Of a stretch of DNA of 64,000 bases, positions 1 to 8,232 are shown piece after piece. Below the pieces are notes generated by a model. That model ran no database searches and had not been told where the DNA came from. It saw nothing but the letters and a program-made list of their open reading frames with translations. Origin of the DNA: Hymenobacter montanus (lineage in GTDB: Bacteria > Bacteroidota > Bacteroidia > Cytophagales > Hymenobacteraceae). The stretch lies in NCBI RefSeq assembly GCF_014699115.1, contig NZ_JACXAD010000013.1, forward strand, positions 62,001-126,000, in the 5' to 3' direction. The position numbers and the translations under genes were made by a program. The number at the start of each line of letters is the position of its first letter. The stretch's first letter is position 1.

Positions 1-151
1 ACCTTTTAATGACGGCACACCCGCCGCGGGGCAAGACGCCAGCGACGTACCAGGTGGTGCCCGTCGGCCCCGAGCGTGGCACCTTTGCCTGGAACAACCT
101 TTGGCACGATGCTTTGACCAACGCTGCAAATCATAAATATTACTATAAATA
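1..151. other. unassigned left edge
   Basis: This stretch holds no gene that can be supported. Two plus-strand frames are open from the edge. One ends at a TAA near position 133 and could be the tail of an upstream gene. The other runs on into the lipoprotein reading frame. Composition changes from GC-rich to AT-rich at about position 130, as expected where a promoter begins. Confidence 0.4.
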
Positions 152-182
152 TTTGCCTATTACTCGTAAATTACTACATTTG
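152..182 (+). promoter_or_regulatory. Bacteroidota-type promoter of the SGNH lipoprotein gene
   Basis: TTTG at 152-155 is followed after 19 bases by TACATTTG at 175-182. This matches the Bacteroidota sigma-A consensus (-33 TTTG, -7 TAnnTTTG) in sequence and spacing. Transcription would start near 189, leaving a leader of about 18 bases before the ATG at 207. That supports the shorter start chosen for the gene. Confidence 0.75.
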
Positions 183-206
183 GAATTCATTAAAACTCGG
201 TTCAGA

Positions 207-1103
207 ATGAAAAAGGCTCTACTATTACTCGGCGCAATCGCAGTTTTTGGATCATCCTGCCAAGATGTAGGTACCTCTGATAACACTGGCGGTACTGCTA
301 GTAGCAAAGATTCGGAAGGAGCTATTGTCCGCCCTAAGGCTCCCGTCGCACAAGGCAAGCCACGGATTCTTTTTGTGGGTAATAGCCATACGGAATATTA
401 TATAAGCCTGCCTACTGTGTTTGGTGAACTCTGCGAAGCTAACAACCAGCCCATGAGCGTGGATAAGCTGGTAACTATGGGGGTGGATATCAGTGACATC
501 TATAACGACCATAAAGCCGAAGCAGAAAAGAATTTCGCGAAGGCCGATACGGATGGTAATTATTATGACTATGTGTTATTGCAGGAGCAAACGCCGGTAG
601 CCCTGGAGGAGGTAGATAAGTACAAAGCCCAGGTAAAAATGATGGCGGAAAAAATTCGTAAGAACAGCCCAGGAGCGGCCATCTATATCTACGAAGGCAT
701 GAGCCCCGTACCTTACGAAGGCGATGGTGAAGAATTCAACCAGTATCACGAAGAAATGCGCAAGAACGCGCTAGCGGTGATGCAGGAGAGCGGAAACGCC
801 GGCCTGTTCCGCTTGGGCGATGCTATAAAAGATGCCTACGAGGGCAAGGAAGGCTATAAGCACGAAATAAACGGCAAGGACAATCTCCGTTTTGGCCATA
901 ATAGCCTGCACATACTCAATGATGGCGGATTTACCGCTGCCGTGTTGTTGTACGCTACAATCTTTGATAAAGCCCCCCAAATACCCGAGCAATTGACGCT
1001 GAGCACTGGCATCGGCGATGACGATGGCATGAAGAAGATGCCGGTAGCGCAGGCCGTGAGTAACCCGAAAGCGCTGGCAGCAATTGCCCTGAACAATAAA
1101 TAG
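207..1103 (+). CDS. SGNH/GDSL-like hydrolase lipoprotein
   Basis: This 298-residue predicted lipoprotein has a lysine-rich signal peptide and a candidate lipidation Cys18 in GSSC. The ATG at 207 is preferred to an upstream in-frame start because the signal peptide begins there and a good promoter lies just before it. After a Ser/Thr/Gly-rich linker, the motif GNSHT (Ser60) matches block I of SGNH esterases. LLQEQT around residue 125 fits the later substrate-pocket block. A C-terminal NSLHILN segment supplies the catalytic His, but Asn stands where the usual Asp of DxxH would be. The likely place of action is the periplasmic face of a membrane. The substrate cannot be inferred. The fold assignment is fairly secure and the catalytic competence less so. 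Confidence 0.75.
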   Translation: MKKALLLLGAIAVFGSSCQDVGTSDNTGGTASSKDSEGAIVRPKAPVAQGKPRILFVGNSHTEYYISLPTVFGELCEANNQPMSVDKLVTMGVDISDIYNDHKAEAEKNFAKADTDGNYYDYVLLQEQTPVALEEVDKYKAQVKMMAEKIRKNSPGAAIYIYEGMSPVPYEGDGEEFNQYHEEMRKNALAVMQESGNAGLFRLGDAIKDAYEGKEGYKHEINGKDNLRFGHNSLHILNDGGFTAAVLLYATIFDKAPQIPEQLTLSTGIGDDDGMKKMPVAQAVSNPKALAAIALNNK

Positions 1104-1253
1104 GCCTACCCTTATACGTAAGTGAGGGTCCAGGCAGCGCCGGCTAAGCGGATAGTACTAAGCAGGGAAGCAAGTGAACAGAGGAGTATTACCCGCCCAG
1201 CTAACTGCCAAAATCCTCGCCGCAAGAAATCGAGCGCAGCCAGCCTCGCCCGG

Positions 1254-2135
1254 CTATTCGGCGGCCCTCACTGAATTGCGGGCGGCAATCTCAGCTTCCG
1301 CGGCGGCAGCGGCCTGGTCGCGCAATTCCCACGGCTGTTTGCGCCCGCCCAGCCGCGCCAGCACTACGCCCGCAATGGTGACCACTGTTGCTCCGGCTAG
1401 CGCCCCCCAGGCTAAATCGGGCAAGTCCTCGCGCAGGCGCACCACCCAAATGCCCACCAGGGCCCAGGCCACTACCAGTGGAAATACCATATCCCGAAAT
1501 ATCCGGCTGATTAGCAAGGCCAGCAGAACGATAATAACCAGCACCCCCAGGGTCAGCTTCGTGGAAAGATCTTCGGCGACTTCCCAGCTGAGCAGGCGTA
1601 TTCCGATGGTGATGTTGACAGCCGTGGCCACCGAAATCCACCCCAAAAACAGCGAAAATGGCACGCTGGCCAGCGAGGGTGCCGCACCGGTAAACACCTG
1701 CCGGCGCGCCTCGCCATAGGTAATGGCTAGGCTGCCCAGAATAAGCAGCATGACCCATACGCTAGGCATAATCAACTCGTACGCAAACAGCACAATCCAG
1801 GCGGCACAGGCCAGGTTGGCCACCGTCAGCGGTTTGGCAATAGCATCGGGCAACGACAATTTATGCTGCGCCGGCAATAGCTGCCACACGGCGTACACCG
1901 CCAAGGCCAGAAAAATTATCCCCCAAATACTGAACGCATACCCGGCCGGCGTAACCAGCGTTGGGTACTTAGCCGACACCTGCGCCATGGTTTGCCCATG
2001 AAATGGGTGGATATTTGAATAGGCATTCAGAAAAATGTTGCCAAAAATGCTCACAGCCGCTACCCAGCGCCAGAGTCGCCCGGTGAGCGAATGGTTGGGA
2101 GTGGCAGCGTCGGGAAAAGAGGCAGCAGTCGTCAT
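1254..2135 (-). CDS. TspO/MBR-related tryptophan-rich membrane protein
   Basis: This 293-residue integral membrane protein has about nine hydrophobic segments. A segment near residue 65 reads TPAGYAFSIWGIIFL, typical of the large proteins annotated as tryptophan-rich sensory proteins, distant relatives of TspO. It is nearly twice the length of classical TspO (about 160 residues), so porphyrin or cholesterol binding should not be assumed. The ATG at 2135 is preferred over a TTG two codons upstream. The C-terminus is a charged, alanine-rich cytoplasmic tail. It has no operon partner: uvrA upstream is on the same strand but ends 145 bases away. Function is unknown. Confidence 0.65.
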   Translation of the reverse strand: MTTAASFPDAATPNHSLTGRLWRWVAAVSIFGNIFLNAYSNIHPFHGQTMAQVSAKYPTLVTPAGYAFSIWGIIFLALAVYAVWQLLPAQHKLSLPDAIAKPLTVANLACAAWIVLFAYELIMPSVWVMLLILGSLAITYGEARRQVFTGAAPSLASVPFSLFLGWISVATAVNITIGIRLLSWEVAEDLSTKLTLGVLVIIVLLALLISRIFRDMVFPLVVAWALVGIWVVRLREDLPDLAWGALAGATVVTIAGVVLARLGGRKQPWELRDQAAAAAEAEIAARNSVRAAE

Positions 2136-2280
2136 AAACAAAGAGATAGGTGATACACCTACGCATCAATTAGGTAAGCTGGATTAGGTGGCCTGCCAGC
2201 GATACAGGCGGCAAACGGGAAAGCACCGGGTAGTAGAGCGGAAGAGAGGCGTGGAACCCAGGCCGGGCTACGCCACCACG

Positions 2281-5139
2281 TTATACTTTATCAGCCAAAA
2301 ACCGAGCGGTATGGTTGGTATCTTTCAGCTTCACCAGCTCTTCGGGCGTGCCTTCAAAGAGCAGGTGGCCGCCGTTCAGGCCACCTTCGGGGCCAAGGTC
2401 AATCAGCCAGTCAGCGCATTTGATGATGTCGACGTTGTGCTCGATGATGAGCACCGAGTTGCCCTGCTCAACCAAGGCATTCAGGGCCGTGAGCAGCTTG
2501 CTGATGTCGTGGAAGTGCAGGCCAGTACTGGGTTCATCGAAGATAAATAGAATTTTGTCGTGCTGCAATGTAGCTCCTTTGGTTAGAAACGAAGCTAGTT
2601 TCACGCGTTGGGCCTCCCCGCCCGAAAGCGTGTTGGCCGACTGCCCGAGGCGGATGTAGCCCAGGCCCACATCTTCGAGTGGCTTGAGGCGTTCGGCCAC
2701 TTTGGGTTGGCTTTTGAAGAACTGTACGGCATCGGTAACCGTGAGTTCCAACACCTCGTCGATGCCCTTATCCTGGAACTTGATTTCCAGAATGTCCTGC
2801 TTGAACTTACGGCCGCCGCACCCCTCGCACGTCAGGAAGATGTCGGCCATGAACTGCATCTCAATCTTCACCTGGCCTTCGCCCTGGCATACTTCGCAGC
2901 GCCCCCCGTCGATGTTAAAGCTGAAGTGCGACGGCTTGAGCCCCCGCGCCTTGGCCAGCGGCTGCTCCGAAAACAACGTTCGGATGGCGTCATAAGCTTT
3001 CACGTAGGTAACCGGGTTCGAGCGCGACGACTTACCAATGGGGTTCTGGTCGACGAACTCGACGTGCGACACCTGCCCGTTCACGCCGCTGAGCCGGTCG
3101 AACTTACCCGTGCTTTCGCCCGCGCCCCCGCCGAGCATTTTCATCAGCGCCGGCGCCAAGATGCGCTTGATGAGCGTGGACTTGCCCGAGCCCGATACGC
3201 CCGTTACGACCGTCATCACCCCGAGGGGAATTTTCACGCTCACATTTTTGAGGTTGTTTTCACGCGCCCCCGTCAGCTCCAGGGCATTGCGCCAGGGTCG
3301 GCGCACCGCGGGCACGGGTACCGCCAACTGGCCACTCAGGTACTTACCGGTGTAGGTTTGGGTATCCTGCAACAGCTCGGCCATCGTGCCCTGAAACATG
3401 AGGTTGCCGCCGCCGCTGCCGGCCTCGGGGCCGATGTCGATAATCTGGTCGGCCGCCTCCATCATTTTCTCCTCGTGTTCCACCACCACCACGGTATTGC
3501 CGAGCTGCTGCAACGAGCGCAGCACGCCAATCAGCTGTTCGGCATCCTTGGGGTGCAGGCCAATGCTGGGCTCGTCGAGCACGTACATGGAGCCCACCAG
3601 GGCCGAACCCAGCGACGTGGCCAGCGAAATTCGCTGGCTCTCGCCCCCGCTCAACGTGTTGCTCAAGCGATTCAAGGTTAAGTACCCCAGTCCTACGCGG
3701 TTGAGGTACCCCAGGCGGTTGGTCACTTCCGTCACGAGGCGTTCGGCTACCTTGGCCTCGTGCTCACCGAGGCGGAGGTTCGCGAAAAAGTGCAGCGCTT
3801 CGGAGATGGGCAGCAACACGATGTCGGCAATGTTGCGACCGTCGATTTTTACGTACTGCGCATCTTTTCGCAAGCGGGTGCCCCGGCAGTCAGGACAGGT
3901 GGTGCGCCCGCGGTAGCGGCTTTGCAGCACCCGGTACTGAATTTTGTGGGTTTGCTCGCTCACCCACTTAAAGTAGGCATTCAGCCCCTGGAAGTACTTG
4001 TTGCCCGTCCACAGCAGGCGCTGCTCGGCTTCGCTCAACTCGTTGTATGGACGATGGATGGGAAAGTCGAAGCGGATGCCATTCTTGAGCAGCGGCTTCA
4101 GCCACTCACCCTGCTTCTCGGTGCGCCACGGGGCGATGGCGCCTTCGTAAACCGTCAGGCTCTTATCCGGAATCACCAGATCCTCATCAATGCCCAGCAC
4201 CGAGCCAAAGCCTTCGCAGGTCTGGCAGGCCCCGTACGGGTTATTGAAGGAGAAGAAGTTCACGCTGGGCTCCTCGAACGTCAGGCCGTCCAGCTCGAAT
4301 TTGTCGGAGAAGGTTTTGGTGCGTGGCTGTTCGTTCTCGGCCGCCTCCGCTGTTAATTGCACCAAACAGGTGCCGTGGCCTTCGAAAAAGGCAGTTTGGA
4401 CTGAATCAGAGAGGCGAAACAGCAAATCCTCGTCGTTCGGCCGCAGCACGGCGCGGTCAATCATGATGAAAACCTCGCCCTCTACCTCCGGCTTGCCCGC
4501 GCCGAGCAGCTCCTCGATAAAGGCCGTCTCCCCATTGACCACCACCCGGCTGTAGCCTTTTTGCAGCAGCAAATCCAGCTCTTTGCTCATTGGGCGACCT
4601 TTCTCGGGGAAGAGCGGGGCCAGCACCATGGCCTTGGTGCCTGCGGGCTGAGCGGCCAGAAAGTCAACGACGTCGGCCACGTTATCCTTGCGCACCTGCT
4701 CGCCGCTGACGGGCGAAAACGTCCGGCCCACCCGCGCGAACAGGAGCTTGAGGTAATCGTAGATCTCGGTGCTGGTGCCCACCGTGGAACGGTTATTCTT
4801 GATGCTGACCTTCTGCTCGATGGCAATGGCCGGCGAAATACCGCGGATGTAGTCCACATCGGGTTTATCCATACGGCCCAAAAACTGGCGGGCGTAGCTG
4901 CTCAAGCTTTCTACATACATGCGCTGGCCTTCAGCGTAGAGCGTATCAAATGCCAGGCTCGACTTGCCCGAGCCGCTCAGGCCCGTGACGACAATGAACT
5001 GATTGCGCGGCAAGGCCACGCTGAGGTTTTTAAGGTTGTGTACCCGGGCGTTTTTGATAAGAATAAATTCGCGCGGGTCGAGCTGGTCGATGACGCTATC
5101 GGCAGGCGCCGAAACTTGTAACGAGTCTTTCTTGGACAT
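2281..5139 (-). CDS. uvrA: excinuclease ABC subunit A
   Basis: This 952-residue UvrA is the DNA-damage sensor of nucleotide excision repair, which loads UvrB on lesions. The first ATPase has Walker A GLSGSGKS at 53-60 and signature LSGGESQR. The second has GVSGSGKS and LSGGEAQR. The C-terminal zinc module is complete, with CEVC and CEGC. In the first zinc module only the second half-site is present (Cys305 and Cys308). The preceding CxxC found in E. coli is replaced by a FELDG segment. As far as I recall this is usual in Bacteroidota. Length is normal. It stands alone without uvrB, and the ATG at 5137-5139 gives the expected N-terminus. Confidence 0.97.
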   Translation of the reverse strand: MSKKDSLQVSAPADSVIDQLDPREFILIKNARVHNLKNLSVALPRNQFIVVTGLSGSGKSSLAFDTLYAEGQRMYVESLSSYARQFLGRMDKPDVDYIRGISPAIAIEQKVSIKNNRSTVGTSTEIYDYLKLLFARVGRTFSPVSGEQVRKDNVADVVDFLAAQPAGTKAMVLAPLFPEKGRPMSKELDLLLQKGYSRVVVNGETAFIEELLGAGKPEVEGEVFIMIDRAVLRPNDEDLLFRLSDSVQTAFFEGHGTCLVQLTAEAAENEQPRTKTFSDKFELDGLTFEEPSVNFFSFNNPYGACQTCEGFGSVLGIDEDLVIPDKSLTVYEGAIAPWRTEKQGEWLKPLLKNGIRFDFPIHRPYNELSEAEQRLLWTGNKYFQGLNAYFKWVSEQTHKIQYRVLQSRYRGRTTCPDCRGTRLRKDAQYVKIDGRNIADIVLLPISEALHFFANLRLGEHEAKVAERLVTEVTNRLGYLNRVGLGYLTLNRLSNTLSGGESQRISLATSLGSALVGSMYVLDEPSIGLHPKDAEQLIGVLRSLQQLGNTVVVVEHEEKMMEAADQIIDIGPEAGSGGGNLMFQGTMAELLQDTQTYTGKYLSGQLAVPVPAVRRPWRNALELTGARENNLKNVSVKIPLGVMTVVTGVSGSGKSTLIKRILAPALMKMLGGGAGESTGKFDRLSGVNGQVSHVEFVDQNPIGKSSRSNPVTYVKAYDAIRTLFSEQPLAKARGLKPSHFSFNIDGGRCEVCQGEGQVKIEMQFMADIFLTCEGCGGRKFKQDILEIKFQDKGIDEVLELTVTDAVQFFKSQPKVAERLKPLEDVGLGYIRLGQSANTLSGGEAQRVKLASFLTKGATLQHDKILFIFDEPSTGLHFHDISKLLTALNALVEQGNSVLIIEHNVDIIKCADWLIDLGPEGGLNGGHLLFEGTPEELVKLKDTNHTARFLADKV

Positions 5140-5502
5140 AGCTGGATTAACACCGGAAGGGGGGCGGAAGGTTTCGGCCCGGTTACCGCTGCTTGAGCCG
5201 GCGAAGGTACGGCAGGGGCCCGGCTGTGACCATTAGCCAGTCTTATCGGAACGCTGACCGGCGGGGCGATAATGTTGCGTTTTTCTTAACCTCCCGCTTA
5301 TTCCTGTCCGATGCTCTATTACCTTCCTGAATGGTTGTTCTTAGCTGGCTCGCGGCGCTTTGTCAAGTTCCACAAACCGTCGCCCCAATGCCGAAGCTCA
5401 TGGGGAGTGGCGGTGCAAAAACGAAGTCGCTACCTGCGCTACCTTAATCGAACTGCTACTTTCTAAATTGAATAGCGAACCCTCTCCTATAAGCTTACTT
5501 TT
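5140..5502. other. intergenic region between divergent uvrA and hydrolase genes
   Basis: No gene is supported here. CGAAGGTA at 5202-5209 reads TACCTTCG on the minus strand, one base from the TAnnTTTG box. It is a plausible uvrA promoter with a leader of about 60 bases. The right part becomes AT-rich before the hydrolase start, with a weak TACTTTTA box directly before the ATG. No repeat or stem-loop of note was seen. Confidence 0.4.
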
Positions 5503-6912
5503 ATGCCGACCTTTTTCCGCTACCTGTTCTGCACTGCGGTTGTCGCTTTAACGGTGGCGGCTGGTACCCGCGCCCAAACGGCTCGCCCCAGCCTCACTGG
5601 CGATTGGTTCGGCACGCTCGGACCCATTGATTTCGCCATGCACCTCACCGACCCAGCTACCGGGGCGCGCTCGGCGACCCTCGACATTCCCGCCCAGCAC
5701 GTGCAAGGCATGGCCATGCAATTTACCGCCCCCGGCGACAGCGTATACCTGCGCTTGGCCCGTCCCGTCGCCCAGTTCGCGGGCCGCCGTTCGGCCGACG
5801 ACCAGCAGCTGGTGGGCGAATGGCAGCAGGGTTTGCGGGTGCTTCCCCTCACCTTGAGCCGCAACGGCTCGAACGCTGCTGCGGCCACCACCCCGCCCAA
5901 CCGCCCGCAAACGCCCCAGCCCCCCTTCCCCTACCAAGCCGCCGACATCACTTTCAAAAACGAGCAGGCCAATGTAACGCTGGCCGGCACCTATACCGTA
6001 CCGGCTGACAAAGGTCCTTTTCCGGCGGTGATACTGCTCACCGGCTCGGGCCCACAAGACCGCAACGGAAGCATCCTGAACCACCAGCCCTTTGCCGTGC
6101 TGGCCGATTACCTCGCCCGCCGCGGCTTGGCCGTGCTGCGCTTCGATGACCGGGGCGTAGGCCAGTCGGGCGGCACCCAGCAGGGCATGACCAGCGCCGA
6201 CTATACCACCGATGCGCAGGCAGCCCTGGCTTGGCTGCGCGCTCAGCCCGGCATCATCAAGAGCCAGGTAGGGTTCATCGGCCACAGTGCCGGGGGCACG
6301 GCGGCCATTGGGGCGGCGGGGCAGGCGGCCGGGCCCAACTTTTTAGTGCTCCTGGCCGCCCCGGGCTTGGCCGGCGACGAAATGATGGTGCAACAATTTC
6401 TGGCCCTGACGCGCCTAAAAACCAACAGCGCGGCTCAATTGGCCGCCGTTGAGAAGATGCAGCGCACCATTTTCCAGATCATCCAAAAGACTGCCGACGA
6501 TGCTCAGGCTCGCGCCCAGCTTCTCGCCTTGTTCGACCCTACCCATTCGGCTAGTCCGCAGGTACTGGCTCAGCTAGAGCCACAGCTGGCAGCTTACACG
6601 TCCCCCTTTTATCGTCATCTGCTGGCCGATCGTCCCGCCGTATCCTTGCCCAAGGTGCGCTGCCCCGTGCTGGCCCTGGGCGGCAGCAAGGATATGCAGG
6701 TAGTTGCTGCTCAAAACCTCGCTGCCACGACCGCTGCTCTAAGGGCAGGCGGTAACCGCGATGTTACGGTTAAGGAGCTGCCCGGTCTCAACCACTTATT
6801 TCAGACGGCTAAAACGGGCGGGCCAGAAGAATACGCCCTTATCGAGGAAACCTTTGCTCCCGCTGCTCTTCAGGTTATCGGCGATTGGTTGATGCAGCAT
6901 ACCGCAAAATAG
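5503..6912 (+). CDS. secreted alpha/beta hydrolase (serine peptidase/acyl-hydrolase type), intact triad
   Basis: This 469-residue exported protein has a signal peptide ending near TRAQ at residue 25. A beta-rich N-terminal domain is followed by an alpha/beta-hydrolase domain from about residue 140. Visible motifs are the oxyanion segment TGSGPQDRN, the conserved DDRGVGQSGG, the nucleophile elbow GHSAGG (Ser262), Asp397 in GGSKDMQ and His431 in GLNHLFQ. The triad is complete, so it is probably an active esterase or peptidase in the periplasm. The substrate is unknown. A diverged paralogue lies 1.3 kb downstream at 8233. It is not in an operon. Confidence 0.85.
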   Translation: MPTFFRYLFCTAVVALTVAAGTRAQTARPSLTGDWFGTLGPIDFAMHLTDPATGARSATLDIPAQHVQGMAMQFTAPGDSVYLRLARPVAQFAGRRSADDQQLVGEWQQGLRVLPLTLSRNGSNAAAATTPPNRPQTPQPPFPYQAADITFKNEQANVTLAGTYTVPADKGPFPAVILLTGSGPQDRNGSILNHQPFAVLADYLARRGLAVLRFDDRGVGQSGGTQQGMTSADYTTDAQAALAWLRAQPGIIKSQVGFIGHSAGGTAAIGAAGQAAGPNFLVLLAAPGLAGDEMMVQQFLALTRLKTNSAAQLAAVEKMQRTIFQIIQKTADDAQARAQLLALFDPTHSASPQVLAQLEPQLAAYTSPFYRHLLADRPAVSLPKVRCPVLALGGSKDMQVVAAQNLAATTAALRAGGNRDVTVKELPGLNHLFQTAKTGGPEEYALIEETFAPAALQVIGDWLMQHTAK

Positions 6913-6997
6913 CCCGGGCAGTTCTATCCCAGCCAGAAGTCAGACGGCCTTCGGGCCCCACTGGATTGGCCCGGCGAAAGTAGCCGCCTGGGTTGGC

Positions 6998-7411
6998 TCA
7001 GTGGCCGTTCAAGGCAACGTTAGGGTCGGCCAAAGACCGCAACAAACCGGGCAGAAACGCCAGCGGGTAGAGCAGCAGGTATAGGTTAGGTATCCACCAC
7101 ACCAGGTCGAAATCCTGGCGCAGAGCCCAGAAGGCCACCGCCTGCAAACCCGAGCAACTCGTGAGTACCAACGACACCAGCGCGTAGCCGCGCCAGGCAT
7201 TCCGCTGCCGGCCATGCAGGTACAGCGCGTAAAAACCCGTAGCCGATACCAGCAGATCCAGCGGCAAAAACGACCAGTTCCAAGCAGCCAATAGGGGGTG
7301 GTGATAATCCTTGAAAAGGTAGGCTTCCGGCAGCGCATGCGTAAGCGTCAGGAGCCAGTACAGCACAAACGCCACATCCGTGACCATAAAAAAGTACCGC
7401 AGCGTTTTCAT
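6998..7411 (-). CDS. DUF5360/YvaD-like four-helix membrane protein
   Basis: This 137-residue protein has four strongly hydrophobic, aromatic-rich helices separated by short loops. It has no signal peptide and no catalytic motif. The pattern around residues 10-30 (FFMVTDVAFVLYWLLTL) and the C-terminal NLYLLLYPLAFLPG resembles small YvaD/DUF5360 inner-membrane proteins of unknown role. The ATG at 7411 is preferred; a TTG three codons earlier also exists. It points towards the hydrolase gene at 5503-6912 and shares no operon. The family assignment is from memory of pattern only. Confidence 0.6.
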   Translation of the reverse strand: MKTLRYFFMVTDVAFVLYWLLTLTHALPEAYLFKDYHHPLLAAWNWSFLPLDLLVSATGFYALYLHGRQRNAWRGYALVSLVLTSCSGLQAVAFWALRQDFDLVWWIPNLYLLLYPLAFLPGLLRSLADPNVALNGH

Positions 7412-8232
7412 AGGGTCCAAGTCGATATTTTAGGAGGCCCAGCAGTAAGAAGCCGTAGATGAAGCCTGGCCAGGTAGCGTAAAACTCTCTGTGAAGTACG
7501 TGCTACAGCCCAGGGCAGCCCCGAAAAGAAAGGCGAAGCGAGGCCAAACTCCAGTGAGGCGTCGGAAATGACGGGTGAGTCGGTAGCTCCACTTCCAACT
7601 GCGCTGCGCATATTGCCTGGCCGAGGTTATTCTGGCTTTTAAAACTCTGCTGTTTTATTGCTAATAGACTCTTTCACCTTCCAGGCCCGACAGTAATGTA
7701 GTACTTCATCGAAAGCCTGTTTGCCCGGGCGCGCATCGTGGCACTCGGGCAAACAGGTACTACCAGCCGGAGCCACTGGTGGTAGCTCTACCGGACGCGG
7801 CGTAAGAAAAAACGGAGGGCTATGATACGCCTAAGCACGTTGTGTTTTGGGAAGGTCTGTCCTCTGAAATGCCGGCCGCCAAGAGTTGCGGGCCGCCAAG
7901 CACCCGAATGATTGCCAGATATAGCTCCGTAAGCATTTCCGCCGGACCTTAGCCCTGCTCTACCGCACCTGCGACCGTCGCAACATCCTGGTAGCCTCGT
8001 CAGTTGATATTAACAACTATTGTAAGTCATGCATTATATGTAATATTATGACGATTAGACTTTTGCATTCATTTACCGTTATGAGCACTGCCAGCTAATT
8101 TTTCGCGGGCCTGGCATTACGGCCCATTTTTTCCGTAATTGCTAAGCGGCCGGCGTCGAAGTACAATTATTGTATTTTACAGTGTTGGCTTTTGTTTTTA
8201 TATTATAATCCTAGTTTATACTATCAGTTATC
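7412..8232. other. 820-base gene-poor interval
   Basis: No open frame here looks like a protein. The left half is GC-rich and carries a stem-loop at 7716-7757. A patch at roughly 7930-8020 has codon-like composition but is broken by a stop at its start, so it may be a decayed gene. From about 8000 the sequence turns AT-rich up to the start of the hydrolase paralogue, which is probably its promoter region. No insertion-sequence ends were recognised. Confidence 0.4.
7716..7757. repeat. 12-bp perfect inverted repeat
   Basis: CCTGTTTGCCCG at 7716-7727 is mirrored by CGGGCAAACAGG at 7746-7757 across an 18-base spacer. The heptamer GTAGTAC at 7698-7704 and its complement at 7757-7763 extend the symmetry if an 11-base bulge is allowed. 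There is no T-tract, so it is not a canonical terminator. It may be a remnant mobile-element end or a REP-like unit. Confidence 0.6.

Noticed and set aside
1174..1719. Long plus-strand frame opposite the TspO-like gene
   Set aside because: Ser/Ala/Arg-rich antisense frame with no domain; the minus-strand membrane protein explains the region.
2608..3681. 357-codon plus-strand frame inside uvrA
   Set aside because: Antisense shadow of a clear UvrA; His/Arg/Ala-rich composition without structure.
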